DNA from: Haplomitrium mnioides | Taxonomy: Eukaryota > Marchantiophyta > Haplomitriopsida > Calobryales | Assembly (NCBI GenBank): GCA_049999725.1 | Contig: JBNGIS010034192.1 | Span: 48,884-71,723, forward strand | Length of the DNA stretch: 22,840 bases | Reading direction: 5' to 3' | Shown: positions 1 to 10,410 of the stretch, piece by piece | How positions within the stretch are numbered: the stretch's first letter is position 1 | How the letters are laid out: each line of letters opens with the position of its first letter | The notes under the pieces: generated by a model | What the model saw: the letters and a program-made list of their open reading frames with translations, nothing else | Told to the model about the DNA's origin: nothing | Database searches by the model: none | Translations under genes and position numbers: made by a program

Positions 1-1430
1 CTTCTTGCATTGGAAACACAATGCGGTTGGTTGGCCATGACTGCTTTTCTAAGGCTCATGACAATTTGAGAAAATGTGCCCTAGCTAGCCGCAATTCTAG
101 CAAACCATGATGGTTGTTCAAGGCGGTCTAATCGCAGCTCACCCACTTCCTTGGCCCCCGCTCACTCTTGTAGGCCTGCCCAGCATGGTGCGAGGCCTCC
201 TGTATATCTAGTACACCATTTTTGGGGCCTCCTCTAGCACATAATTAACTTCTTCCCTTATGAAATTTGGTGTCTCTTCCCTCACATAATGGATGGCTTT
301 GTTCTCTGCATGGCATTCTTGAGGTGAGTGGCCATGCTTATTGCACTTGATGCACCACACGCCTACTTTTTTGGTTGGGAGTGGCTGACCTTTTGGTTTT
401 TTCCTGCTTGGAAGATGATTATTGCTTCCATCTTTGCGCTTAATTCATTGATCTAATCCTTCTCCAGTGGCTTTCTACTAGGTTCGGGTTCAGGTTCGCC
501 TTTCTTGGATTTCCTTATCTTGGCCTCTTTGTGGTGATGGAATTCCCGATCCTTGACGTGCTTCTTTTTCTTTTTCCTTTCCTATGTGTCTTTTTTCTGG
601 AAGCCCGATCCTCCTCCGAGCTGCTGCTCTCCAAATCACCCTTGCTCTCCAAAGTAGATGTGTAACTCTCATCCGTGTCTTCTTCGCTTCCTGAAGTATC
701 CAAAGAATCTTTGGATTTATACTTCGTTCTTGTTTTTCTTCGGGAGCTAGTGATCGCAGCTTTGGCACGGGATTGAGCCGCATTTACTGCCTCCTCAAGG
801 GTCTCAGGGTCTTTCTGCCTTTCCCAAGTCCCTATTCCCTTGCGTAGGGCCACGAGGAACCATGCTGTCAGCATTCCGTCAGTCGCTGGCGGATTCAACT
901 TCCGAGTCACTTTTGTGAATCTTTGTGAGAATCTTCTCACATATTCCTTCCTCTTTATTTGGAGCTGATACATCTTGATTAATGCCTCTGTTTCTTCTCC
1001 AATTCGTCGAAATTCAAATACAAATGCGGCCTTGAATGCTCCCTAGTCTCTTTTAATATTGTCCAACAAATCCTTGAACTAGGGTTGTGCCTCTCCCTTC
1101 AAAATTACTGGCAAAATACTGATTTTCACATGGCTCTCCCCATTTGCCGCTGCAGCATTTTCCAAGTCATCAAGTTAGGCATCGAGATCGTCCTTTGGTC
1201 ATCATTTGAAGGACTTGTATTTGAATTGAACTCTCTGTCCAGAAGGAGGCACTGGGTTGGCCTCTACAGCACTAGGCAAAGACAACTCTACCCACAAGTC
1301 AATACCCCTCTCCACTCTTTCTCCACTCCCTTACAATAGGATGCTTGTTTCGTCGAGCTTTTCACCCCTGTCCCAATACGATCTTGAGGTCCTTTGTACA
1401 ACATATGATAACTTGATCTCGGGTTGGTCT
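1..1430 (-). pseudogene. Decayed gag of Ty3/gypsy element A (nucleocapsid end cut by window edge)
   Basis: Gag would form the RNA-packaging particle of a Ty3/gypsy retrotransposon. Reading on the minus strand from the primer site: an N-terminal region (about 1430-1210), a retrotransposon-gag core (about 1190-515) with the typical GEAQPW-F and KRDWGAF-AAF spacing, then an acidic and basic linker, then CCHC zinc knuckles. Knuckle 1 is CIKCNKHGHSPQEC at 313-354. Knuckle 2 at 61-102 keeps C-x2-C-x4-H-x4-C but has two internal stops. A CFQC pair at 7-18 begins a possible third. The longest open piece is 515-973 (152 codons). The core and the knuckles lie in different frames, so there is at least one frameshift between about 500 and 780. 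Both core tryptophans are TAG here (1043-1045, 1079-1081) but intact in the second copy at 3729-4226. The gene is dead. LTR A lies directly upstream. Confidence 0.85.
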
Positions 1431-1450
1431 TAGGTTCTTGCAAACCTTTG

Positions 1451-1467
1451 CCCTCCTTCCAGCGCCA
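1451..1467 (-). other. Primer-binding site, gypsy element A
   Basis: On the minus strand this reads TGGCGCTGGAAGGAGGG, nine bases inside the 5' LTR end. It begins with TGG, complementary to a tRNA CCA end. The second copy of the family has a matching site at 4227-4243. I cannot assign the cognate tRNA; it is not the initiator-Met type. Confidence 0.65.
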
Positions 1468-2639
1468 AAAAATGTATGTCAGCCCTCTCCTTCATGCCTT
1501 AACCCCCAAAGGTGCCACTTTGGAAGAAAAGGGCGACAAATTAGGCCTCAAGCTCTTTTGTGAGATGGCCCCACATCTCAAGTTATCCCTTTCAGGTCTT
1601 AAGAAATCCCAATTTCACCTTGTAGACCTTTCCGACTATCAACAATCACTTCAAAGACCAATCTTGCTTATTTACACACACAATTGAAGTACATTTGGTT
1701 TACAATCCGAAGTATATTTAGGGATCCAAGAATGGACCAAGACACCTTGCCTGGATTTCTCCGAATCGAAGTACTTTTCAAGAAATCCGAAAAGAGACAA
1801 ATCTATTTAGCACACACACTCTGCACTTTACCACACGCCTTCCGATTCCAAGCAACCTCAATGCCACAAGCTCTGATACTCAACCACAGACTTCTCCACT
1901 CCTCCACAACCATTCATCACTCCTTCATTCTTTCACCCACACACTATGTCCAGATAGTTTTTCAACTTCCCTCACAAGAAGCCCTTAATTTACTTCCTTG
2001 AGCTCGGAAGAGGATTTCTTTAACTTCCACCTCTGGAAGACAGTCCTCTTGATTGTTGGCCAACCCACTCCTCTTGGAGCCTTGACTTGATCTTGTACAC
2101 AGCGCGTGAGCACTAACACAGCCACTCCTCTCTTGGCTCTACTAAAGAGTTAAGACCAGAAATGCACTCCGAGCGTTCTTGGGATTGATATTCTTGCACG
2201 GGCGACGATGAGACAACCCCAAGATCCCCCTTAGCAGCCTCTCTCAAATTCAGGACCGAAAGATTTCCCTTCCTCTTCAAGCGTCGATCCACCTCCGAAT
2301 GCTAGTCCACCTGCAGGGATGAGTACACCTTGATTGCCTAAGCCTCTAAAGCTCCCTGCCCATCGATTCTTAGTGCCCCTCTAGTCAACCTCCACCCATG
2401 CTAGCCCTCCTACATGAGTCCACTCGCTCCAAGTAAAGCCTTACTGGAAATCTCCCCTCCCTCCCTCGTTGTGTCTTCTTGTCCAAGATAGTTTTCACAC
2501 ACCTCTCATTAGCATCAACTCCAATCCCATCAAAGCAAGCCAATCTATACCCCCCTCATGTACCCTTCCGAAGTGTTTCTTGTTTCCCCCTCGTTTGGCT
2601 ATTTTTCTAGTTAGTAATGGTTTCTTGATGTGGTGACAC

Positions 2640-3031
2640 CTGTGTGTACGATCCAAAGTCTGATTTGAAGAGGTACGATTCGAAGTTGACCAAGGACTGA
2701 TCCGAAGTATGATCCGAAGGAGATATGGCCGATGAAGACCCGAAGGATGATCCAAAATCTGATTGGAAGAGGTATGATCCGAAGTTGACAGAGGATAGAT
2801 CCAAATTCTGATTTGAAGTCTAATCCGAAGGAGATATGGTCGATGAAAACCCAAAGGATGATCCGAAATCTGATCCGAAGAAGATATGGCCAATGAGGCT
2901 GAACTTGGCGCAAATTCGAGAAGGTAGTCCAAAGAAGGTAAGCTCCGATGGTCAACTTCAAAGTTTGGTTCTATTTTAAAAGGCGCCGTTCACCACCATT
3001 TTCAAAGGGGAGGTTGGACCGCCGTGTTTGA
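2640..3031. repeat. LTR-internal CCGAAG-type tandem repeats (LTR A)
   Basis: Variants of GATCCGAAGT and GATCCGAAG(A/G)A recur every 15-40 bp, with longer near-duplicates such as the 'GGAGATATGG(C/T)CGATGAA' segments at about 2720 and 2830. The block ends in one copy of the element with core TTCAAAGGGGAGGTTGGACC, here about 2998-3020. The homologous blocks in LTRs B, C and D differ in length. Confidence 0.7.
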
Positions 3032-3119
3032 CAAAACATCAGACTAAAATCCTAACTCTGAAGTTGACTTGACCCAATAGGGCTCTGTCTGACGCATAGC
3101 ATCGAAGGGAATTCTCTCT

Positions 3120-3136
3120 CCCCCCCCCCCCCCCCC
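3120..3136. repeat. Poly-C tract, 17 C
   Basis: An uninterrupted run of 17 C lies inside LTR A and would be poly-G in the element's sense strand. LTR B has an interrupted C-rich stretch at the same place (about 5865-5890). Length errors in assembly are likely at such a run. Confidence 0.9.
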
Positions 3137-3728
3137 AACCCTACTTTTTCCGATCTCTCTAAAGAACTTCCGCCAAGTAGTCTCTTAGAAGGCCGAAGTG
3201 GGTTTGGACCTTGGTGAAGCCTGCCAACGCCTGGGGGAACGGGGCGTCCCCCGATCCTTATTGTCGTCAATGCTTTACTATTGTCGTTGCCTTCTCCCAT
3301 CGACTTCCAAATCCTTTCTTCTGTTGCACGAGGCGCCTTCCAATCCTCTTGTTATTGCTCCTTGATGTTGTCTTGAAAGTACTGATGGAGCCTCTCGCCT
3401 TACCTTAGGCCCCTCTCCTCTCATGCTGAATCGTAGATCTTGTTCTATTCCCCTGATCTTCCTCACCGAGTCCTCCATCTTCCTCCTAGTGCTAACATCG
3501 CTCTTCCTTCCACCTTTGTGTAAGTACCTTTGGCAAGTATCTCGTCCTTCCCTATCTTGGTCCCGATTCCGCTCTTAGGATTGGATAGGTAGGCGATTCG
3601 CTCTTACTTATTGATATGAGATGCTCCGCTGCTTCTGGAGTATCTTAACACCTAAAAGTGGGGAAATGCTCCATAGCTACTTCCTATTTCCAACAATTTT
3701 CATTAGCACCTCATGTCATCGGTTGATA

Positions 3729-4226
3729 GATTCCTTCCCCTTCATTCGAAGCTAACCCATATTGATTAATGCCTCCACTTCTTCTCCAATTCCTTGGAAT
3801 TCAGCCACGAATGCGGCCGTGAATGCTGCCCAATCTCTTTTAATAATGTGTGGCAGATCCTTGTACCAGGGTTGTGCCTCTCCCTTCAAAACCGCTCGCA
3901 AGATACCAATTTCACATGGCTCTCCCTATTTGCCGCTGCAGCATTTTCTAAGTCATCAAGCTAGACATCGGGGTTGACCTTTGAAGGACTTGTATTTGAA
4001 ACAGACTCTCAGTCCAAAAGGAGGCACCGAGTTGGCCATTATAGCTCTAGGCAAAGCCAACTCCACCCACAAGTTGATACCCCTCTCCACTCTTTCTTCA
4101 CTCGCTTACAGTAGGATGTTTGTTTCTCCAAGCTTGTCACCCCTGTTCCGATACGACCTTGGGGTCCTTTGTACAAAAGATGATAACTTGATCTCGGGTT
4201 GGTCTCAGGTTCTTGCAAACATTTTG
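3729..4226 (-). pseudogene. Truncated gag of gypsy element B
   Basis: This is a second copy of the same Gag N-terminal region and core, aligning with 943-1450. It keeps both tryptophans that are stops in the other copy (TGG at 3866-3868 and 3830-3832), so it shows the family's ancestral residues. A one-base difference near the 'AGCCATGTGAAA' segment shifts the frame, and the leader has further indels. The final readable part ends in a stop where the other copy has Gln (CAG to TAG). Homology stops abruptly at 3729/3730, where LTR A begins. The rest of this gag and its pol are therefore displaced, presumably beyond the left edge of the window, by the insertion of element A. Confidence 0.8.
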
Positions 4227-4243
4227 CCCTCATTCTAGCACCA
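4227..4243 (-). other. Primer-binding site, gypsy element B
   Basis: On the minus strand this reads TGGTGCTAGAATGAGGG, eight bases from the LTR B end at 4252. It differs from the element A site at a few positions. Position relative to the LTR is conserved between the two elements. Confidence 0.6.
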
Positions 4244-4251
4244 AAAATGTA

Positions 4252-6463
4252 TGTCAACCCCCTCCTTCAGGCCTTAACCCCCAAAGGTGCCGCTTTGGTT
4301 AAAAGAAGCAACAGATCGGGCCTCAAGTTCTTTTGTGAGATGGCCCCCCTTCCAAGTTGTCCTTTTCAGGTCTTAAAGAATCTCATCTTCACCTTGCAGA
4401 CTTTTCCAACTATCAACAATCACTTCAAAGACCAATCTTGCTTATTTACACACACATCCGAAGTACATCTAGTTTACAATCCGAAGTATATTTCAGGGAT
4501 CCAAGAATGGACCAAGACACCTTGCTTACAAAATGGACTCAAGGTTCAACACATGAAGTACAAAAGCATGGCCTACACTTCTGTCTCCCCCTAAGCGATG
4601 CCTTCCTTGGTTCCTATCAAGCTGAAATCCTGGGTTTCTCCGAATCCAAAGTACTTTTCAAGAAATCCGAAAAGAGACAAATCTATCTAACACAAACACT
4701 ATGCACTTCACCACATGCCTTCCAATTCCGAGAAACCTCAATGCCACAGGCTTCAACCCTCAACTACAGACTTCTCCACTTCTCCACAACCATTCATGAC
4801 TCCTTCATTCTCTCACTCACGCACCTTGTTCAGATAGTTTTTCAACTTCCCTCGCGAGAAGCCTTGAATTTACTTCTTCATGATCAGAAGAGGATTTCTT
4901 TAACTTTCACCTCTGGAAGACAGTCCTCTTGGTTGCTGGCCAACCCACTCCACCCTGAACCTTGATTGGATCTTCTGCACAATGCGCGGGCACTAACGCA
5001 ACCACTCCTCTCTTGGCTTTACTTGAGAGTTAAGACCTGAAACGCACTCTGAGCGTTCCTGAGATTGATTCTCTTGCACACACAATGCTGAGACGACCCC
5101 AAGATCCTCCCTTGGCAACCTCTTCTAAATTTAGGACCGAAAGACTTCCCTTCTTCTTCAAGTGTCGATCCACCTCCAAATGCTGGTCTACCCGCAAGGA
5201 TTAGTACACCTTGATTGCCTTAGCCTCTAAAGCTCCCCACCCAGCGATTCTCGGTGCCCCTCCAGTCCACCTCCACCCCTGCTAGCCCTCCTGCACGAGT
5301 CCACTCACTCCAAGTAAAGCCGGACTGGAAATCTCCCCTCCGTTCCTCGTCACGTCTTCTTGTCCGAGATAGTTTTCACACACCTCCCATTAGCATCAAC
5401 CCCAATCTCGTCAAAGCGACCCAATCTATACCCCCCTTCCCCCCACCACCATATACCCTTCCAAAGAGTTTCTTGTTTCCCCCTCCTTTGATCGTTTTTC
5501 GAGTTGGTAACGGTTTCTTGATGCGATGACACTTGTCTGTACGATTCAAAGTCTGATCCGAAGATGTACGATCCGAAGTTGATTGGAAGTCTGATCCAGT
5601 CGATGAAGATCCAAAAAAGTAAGGCTTTAGCGCAGATCTGCAAGAAGACAAACTTGGCCTAGATCTGAAAAGGAAGTTCAAAGAAGATAAGCCCAATGGT
5701 CAACTCGGAAGTTTGACGCTCTCTGATGGGCATGGTCTACCGCCATTTTCAAAGGGAAAGTTGGACCACTGTGTTTGACCAAAACATCAGTGTGAGTATC
5801 TTGGCTCCAAAGTTTGAATTGACCCGATAGGGCTCTGTCCGTCGCATCCCTTCGGAGGGGATTCTGACCCGCCCCCGCCCTCCCCCCCGCCTTTTTCCAA
5901 TTCTCTCTAAAGAAATCTCTTAGAAGGCCGAAGAGGGTTCGGACCCTGGTGAAGCCCCTCAACGCCTAGGGGATTTTGGTGTCCCCCGATCCCTAATGTC
6001 GTTGCTGCTTTACTATTGTCGTTGCCTTCTACCTTTGGCTTCCCAATCCTTGCTTCTACCGCTCGGGGCGCCTTCCATTCCTCTTGATATTGCTCCTTGT
6101 TGTTGTCTCGAAATTAATGATGGAGCCTTTCGTTTTACATGAGGCCCCTCTCCTCTGGTGCTGAATCATCGATCTTGTTCTGTTCCCCAGATCTTTCTCA
6201 CCCGGTTCTACATCTTCCTTCTAGTGCTTACATCGCTCTTCCTTCTACCTTTGTGCAAATACCTCTGGCGAGTATCATGTTCTTCCATATCCTAGTCCCA
6301 ATTCCGGTCTTTAGATCAGAAAATTTAGCGATCTGCTCTTACTTACTAATATTAGTTGTTTAGCTGCTTGTGGAGTATCTTAACAACTAAGAGTAGAGGA
6401 ATGCCTCCCTACGATTTCCGAAATCTAGGAATCCTCATTAGCACCTCATGTCACCGACTGATA
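4252..6463 (-). repeat. 5' LTR of gypsy element B (LTR B, about 2.21 kb)
   Basis: It is homologous to LTR A throughout. On the plus strand it starts TGTCAA and ends CTGATA (6458-6463). The next base begins recognisable tandem-array sequence (GGTTCTATCAAGG), so element B inserted into the array; GGTTC (6464-6468) is the expected target duplication, but its partner lies outside the window. It contains a 104-bp segment that LTR A has lost, the CCGAAG-type repeat block (about 5536-5700), one TTGGACC block (about 5741-5780) and a broken C-rich run near 5865. The longest open frame (4357-4965, plus) is antisense to the element and shows no recognisable domain. Confidence 0.85.
5536..5700. repeat. 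LTR-internal CCGAAG-type repeats (LTR B), short version
   Basis: About 165 bp of GATCCGAAG- and GATCCAAAAAAG-type motifs stand at the position of the longer block in LTR A. This is the shortest version among the four LTRs. Confidence 0.6.
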
Positions 6464-8114
6464 GGTTCTATCAAGGTAACATGAGCTTGACCTGTTGGTA
6501 CAAAGACACACAATCATGAGGTTGCCTCAAGGTGGTGATAGAGATGTTTTGTCAAGGTAACATAAAGATGAGTTGTTGATACAAATCTGCTCAATCGTAA
6601 GGTTATTTAAAAGTGATGATAGTGAGGTTATGTGAGGGTACTACAAGGAGCTTGAGTTGTTGGTACAAAGACACTCAATCGTGAGGTTAGCTCAAGGTGG
6701 TGATAGTGAAGTTCTCCTAAGGAAACTAAATGAGGTTGAGTTGTTGGTGCAAAGACACTCAATGGTGAGGTTGCATCAAGGTGCTAATAGTGAGGTTATG
6801 TGAAGGTAACATAAAGTTGAGCTATTGATTCAAAGAGACTCAATCGTGAGGTTACGACAAGGTGGTGATAGTAAGGTTATGTGAAGGTACCACAATGAGC
6901 TTGAGCTGTTGGTACAAAGACACTCAATCGTGAGGTTACGTGAAGGTGGTGATAGTGAGGTAACGTCAAAGTAGTGACAATGAGGTTATTTCAAGGTAAC
7001 ATGAGATTGAGATGTTGGTACAAAGACACTCATTTGTGATGTTTTGTCAAACTGCTTATCGTGAGGTTCTATCAAGGAAACCCAATGAGCTTGAGTTGTT
7101 GGTACAAAAGACACTCAATCATTAGGTTTCATCAAGGTGGTAATAGTGAAGTTATGTCAAGGTAACATGAGCTTGAGCTGATGGTACAAACACACTCCAT
7201 CATGAGGTTTTGTCAAGGTGGTGATAGTGAGGTTCTATCAAGGAAATACAATGAGCTTGAGCTATTGGTACATAGACACTCAATCGTGAGGTTGACGTAA
7301 GGTGGTGATAGTGAGTTTATGTCAAGGTAACATGAGCTTAATCTGTTGGTACAAAGACACTCAATTGTGAGGTTTGGTCAAGGCGGTGATAGTGAGGTTG
7401 TATCAAGGAAACATGAGCTTGAGCTGATGGGACAAAGACACTCAATCCCGACGTTATCCAAAGGTGGTGATAGTGAGGTTATGTGAAGGAAACATGAGCT
7501 TGAGCTAATGGTACAAAGACACTCATTCCAGAGGTTACATAAAGATGGTGATAGTCAGGTTTTGTTAATGTAACATAAGCTTGGCATGTTGGTACAAAGA
7601 CACTCAATGGTAAGGTTTCGTGAAGGTAGTGATAGTGAGGTTCTGTCAAGGTAACACAATTATCTTGAGCTGTTCGTACAAAGCCACTCAATTGAAAGGT
7701 AAAGTCATAGTGAGGATAGTGAGGTTATCTCAAGGTAACATGAGCTAGAGATGTTGGTACAAAGACACTCAATTGTGAGGCAACCAAAAGGTGGTGATTC
7801 TAAGGTTCTGTGAAGGAAACACAATGAGCTTGAGCTGTTGGTACTAAAGACACTCAATCATGAGGGTTTTGTCAAGGTGGTGATAGTGAGGTTCTATCAA
7901 GGTAACATGAGCTTGAGTTGTTGGTACAAAGACACTCAATAGTGAGGTTTTACTCAAGGTGATGACAGTGAGGTTATGTCAAGGTAGCATGAACTTCAGC
8001 TAACGGTTTAAAGATACTCAGTCCACAGGTTCCATCAAGGTTGTGATAGTGACATTTTGTCAAGTTAACATAAGCTTGAGTTGTTGGTACAAAGAGACTC
8101 AATCATGAGGTTTC
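6464..8114. repeat. Tandem array, unit about 81 bp, segment 1 (about 20 copies)
   Basis: Degenerate copies stand head to tail. Read on the plus strand, a unit has a long part with core AACATGAGCTTGAGCTG, then GGTACAAAGACACTCAATCGT, and a short part ending CAAGGTGGTGATAGT. Both parts open with the same box, GAGGTTNTGTCAAGGT, so the unit is itself an unequal duplication. A variant with ACACAATGAGC is 2-3 bp longer. The first units next to LTR B (6464-6640) are the most diverged, as expected at an array edge. Eighty-one is divisible by three, so spurious open frames persist, but stops and indels are frequent on both strands. No gene is present. The array continues at 13034 after the copia element. 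Confidence 0.93.
8110..8114. repeat. Target-site duplication of the copia element, left copy (GTTTC)
   Basis: GTTTC directly precedes the LTR start TGTAAAG. The same five bases follow the other LTR at 13034-13038. Joining the flanks at one copy gives a normal array unit. Confidence 0.93.
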
Positions 8115-8374
8115 TGTAAAGAAATTGAGGAGACAAATCTTTGGAGGCAAATATGAGAGATCGTATTCAACACAATGGATTTACAAAAGAGAAGAGGCTT
8201 GCGGCATGGCAACGCTCTCTCTTCGATCTCCTTTTCTTTTCTTTCTACATACTTTGTATTTATACTTAAATTTACCCTAAATTAACTTAACAAAACTAAC
8301 CCTAAAGATGGTCTAAGAAATAAGATTCTACCCGTCATCTTGGCGGGTTACGTACAGAGCTTGGTATTTCAACA
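8115..8374 (-). repeat. 3' LTR of the copia element
   Basis: It begins TGTAAAG and ends TTTCAACA on the plus strand, giving TGTTG...TTACA in element sense. It carries the same near-palindromic GTATTTATAC (8256-8265) as the 5' LTR and a short inverted repeat ACCCG/CGGGT near 8328-8348. The polyprotein frame runs about 40 bp into it and stops at 8335. Confidence 0.95.
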
Positions 8375-9045
8375 TTCCCCCTCAAGCTCAAGCCAATGTT
8401 AAGCACTCCTATAATAGTTCGAAACTTATGTAGCTTCTGTGCACCTATTGACTTTGTAAAAATATCGGCTACTTGTGCATCTGTATTCACATACACCAAA
8501 TCAATTTCACCTTCAAGTACCTTCTCTCGTATGTAATGGTAATGAACCTCAATGTGTTTCGTCCTTGCATGAAACATCATATTGTTCGCTAGTTGTATAC
8601 TGCTTATGTTGTCACAATACAAAGTCACAAGCCCTTGCACATCATGTCTTAAATCATACAATAGCTTGCGTAGCCAAGCTAATTCACATGCGGCCATTGC
8701 TGCTCCTCTATACTCTGCCTTTGTGCTTGACAAAGCAACTGTAGGTTGCTTCTTACTACTCCAACTCACTGCAACACCTCTAATACTGAAAACATAACCA
8801 CTTGTAGATCTTCTATCGTATGTATATCCAGCCCAATCTACATCAGTATATCGAAAAAGTTTTATTTCAACTCCGTATGCATAAAATAAACCATAATTCA
8901 ATGTGCCTTTTGAGTAACGTAATGCTCTCCTTGCCGCATCTAAATGTGGCTTTCCTAGCACCTGCATAAACTGACTAAGTACTCCCACATCATGAGACAT
9001 ATCTGGTCTTGTCATGGTGGCATAAATCAAACTTCCAACTATTTT
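8335..9045 (-). pseudogene. Copia RNase H domain and polyprotein C-terminus
   Basis: This is the last part of the pol frame, 231 codons open from 9030 to 8335. RNase H degrades the RNA strand of the RNA:DNA hybrid during reverse transcription. It starts with the conserved IYATMTRPD segment at the end of RVT_2. The four acidic residues of copia RNase H are visible in order: YTDVDWAG, STKAEYRG, YCDNISS and the Asp of QVADIFTK. The domain itself looks intact. It is cut off from the rest of pol by the TAG at 9046-9048, where copia elements usually have Gln. The stop at 8335 lies inside the LTR. Confidence 0.93.
8375..8386 (-). other. Polypurine tract of the copia element
   Basis: In element sense this reads CTTGAGGGGGAA, directly abutting the 3' LTR start TGTTG. 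Position and purine content are those expected of the plus-strand primer. Confidence 0.85.
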
Positions 9046-10023
9046 CTAATACAGAGTTGGATCATCCAATTCATCTTCCAAATCAGCTTTTAACTTTGCA
9101 TTTTGTTCAAGTGGAGTAGAAATAGGCTTACATGTTGTCATACCGTATTTCTGTAACATGTCCGGAATATACTTTTGTTGAAGTAACCAAATACCTTGAT
9201 GTGATCTTATAACTTCTATAACCAAGAAGTATATAAGTTCTCCCAAGTCTTTCATATCAAATTCTTCTCCAAGCCTCTTCTTAACATTTCAAATCTACAG
9301 CTTATCATCACTTGTAATAATCAGATCATCAACATATATCACTATAATGACCAAACTTGTATTTGTTTTCTGCACATACATAGAGTAATCTGCCTCGTTG
9401 ATGACAAATCCAATACTCTGTAGAAACTTGCTTATTCTGTCTCTTCATACTCTGGGTGCTTGCTTTAATTCGTATAAAGATTTCTTCAACTTACACATAT
9501 AATTTGGAAATTTATGGTGTACATATCCTTGTGGCTCCATATACACTTCTTCATGTAACTCTCCATTTAAAAAAGCATTCTTTACATTCATTTGATGTAA
9601 ATCCCATCTCTTAGCAACAACCATAGCAATCACAATTCTTACAGTCGCCATCTTCGTAATAGGACTGAATGTTTCATCAAAATCTATCCCATATGTTTGA
9701 GCATATCCTTTGGCTACCAGTCTAGCCTTATACCTGCTTATCGAATCATTTGTATTATGCTTTACTTTGTAAACCCACTTACAACCAATCGCTTTCTTTC
9801 CATCAAGTAGTGGTGTTAGCTTCCAAGTCTCATTCTCATCAATTGCATTCACTTCCTCATCCATAGCTAACTCCCATTCAGGTATGCCAATTGCATCCTC
9901 AAAACAAGTGGGTTCTACATCCTGTATAACTTTTACCATATATGCATAATGACATGCAGAAAAACTATCATAACTCAACCTCCTTACTGGATAATTTATA
10001 CGTGTAGATCTACGTACCTCATT
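9046..10023 (-). pseudogene. Copia reverse transcriptase (RVT_2) domain, broken
   Basis: It would copy element RNA into DNA. The frame opens at 9978 and runs through [10 protein letters not shown], the [10 protein letters not shown] and [10 protein letters not shown] motifs, the [10 protein letters not shown] block, the palm motif A region and the LYELKQAPR segment. The YVDD catalytic motif is intact at 9325-9336. Motif A has NVKNAFLNG where the family has a catalytic Asp (codon AAT at 9586-9588), a single G-to-A change that should abolish activity. Stops interrupt it at 9445 (TGA, usual Trp after QAPR), 9295 (TAG) and 9289 (TGA). All pieces stay in one frame, so there has been no indel of a non-triplet length in this domain. 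Confidence 0.93.
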
Positions 10024-10410
10024 CTACATTCTTTGCACACCAATTGTTTGAAAAGTGGGTATATCAACCTCTTCACCATCACTTGAGTGACTTGTATCCA
10101 TTTGCTGATCCACCTTTTCCTTTCCCTTTGCTGAAACTATCTTACTTTTAGCACTTCCAATTGATACATTAGGTGAACATGAACTCAATCTTCCTGAACA
10201 CAGATTAACACTCTTAGATAGAGTGTTTGAACTCTCTTCTGGTCCACTCAATAGTTTTGATTGTAATTCCTGATTTTTTGATTTTTCTTGCACTTGTTCT
10301 TACTCCATATGAGTCTTCACAACTTTTTCTACACCATACCAACTACTCAACTCATCAAATACAACATCTCTACTCACCCTTATTTTGTGTGTTACAAGGT
10401 TGTAACATCA
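10024..10410 (-). pseudogene. Copia integrase-RT linker
   Basis: This low-conservation, Ser/Lys-rich linker joins the integrase C-terminal part to the reverse transcriptase in the same frame. It begins after a TGA at 10408 (usual Arg before CYN), where VSRDVVFDE, a common copia segment, follows. It is cut by a TAA at 10300-10302 and a TAG at 10024-10026. No catalytic residues are expected here. Confidence 0.8.

Larger units (their letters stand above)
1477..3728 (-). repeat. 5' LTR of gypsy element A (LTR A, about 2.25 kb)
   Basis: This is a long terminal repeat of a Ty3/gypsy family present four times in the window. On the plus strand it starts TGTCAG, next to the primer site, and ends at TTGATA, a decayed form of the CTGACA expected as inverted partner. 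It aligns along its length with 4252-6463 and 13149-15756, and more weakly with 17143-20184. Compared with LTR B it lacks about 104 bp (B 4526-4629, missing at 1750/1751). It holds an internal CCGAAG-type repeat (about 2640-2960), one copy of the 'CCAAGTGGAAGTTGGACC'-type block (about 2986-3031) and a 17-C run (3120-3136). Open frames inside it are short, lie on both strands and match no family. I did not identify its TATA box. Confidence 0.85.

Noticed and set aside
4357-4965. A 202-codon plus-strand open frame
   Set aside because: It lies inside LTR B, antisense to the element, has no recognisable domain, and is not kept open in LTRs A or C.
6464-8114. CRISPR-like array
   Set aside because: The repeats are degenerate, directly adjoining and without unique spacers, and the setting is a plant transposon landscape.
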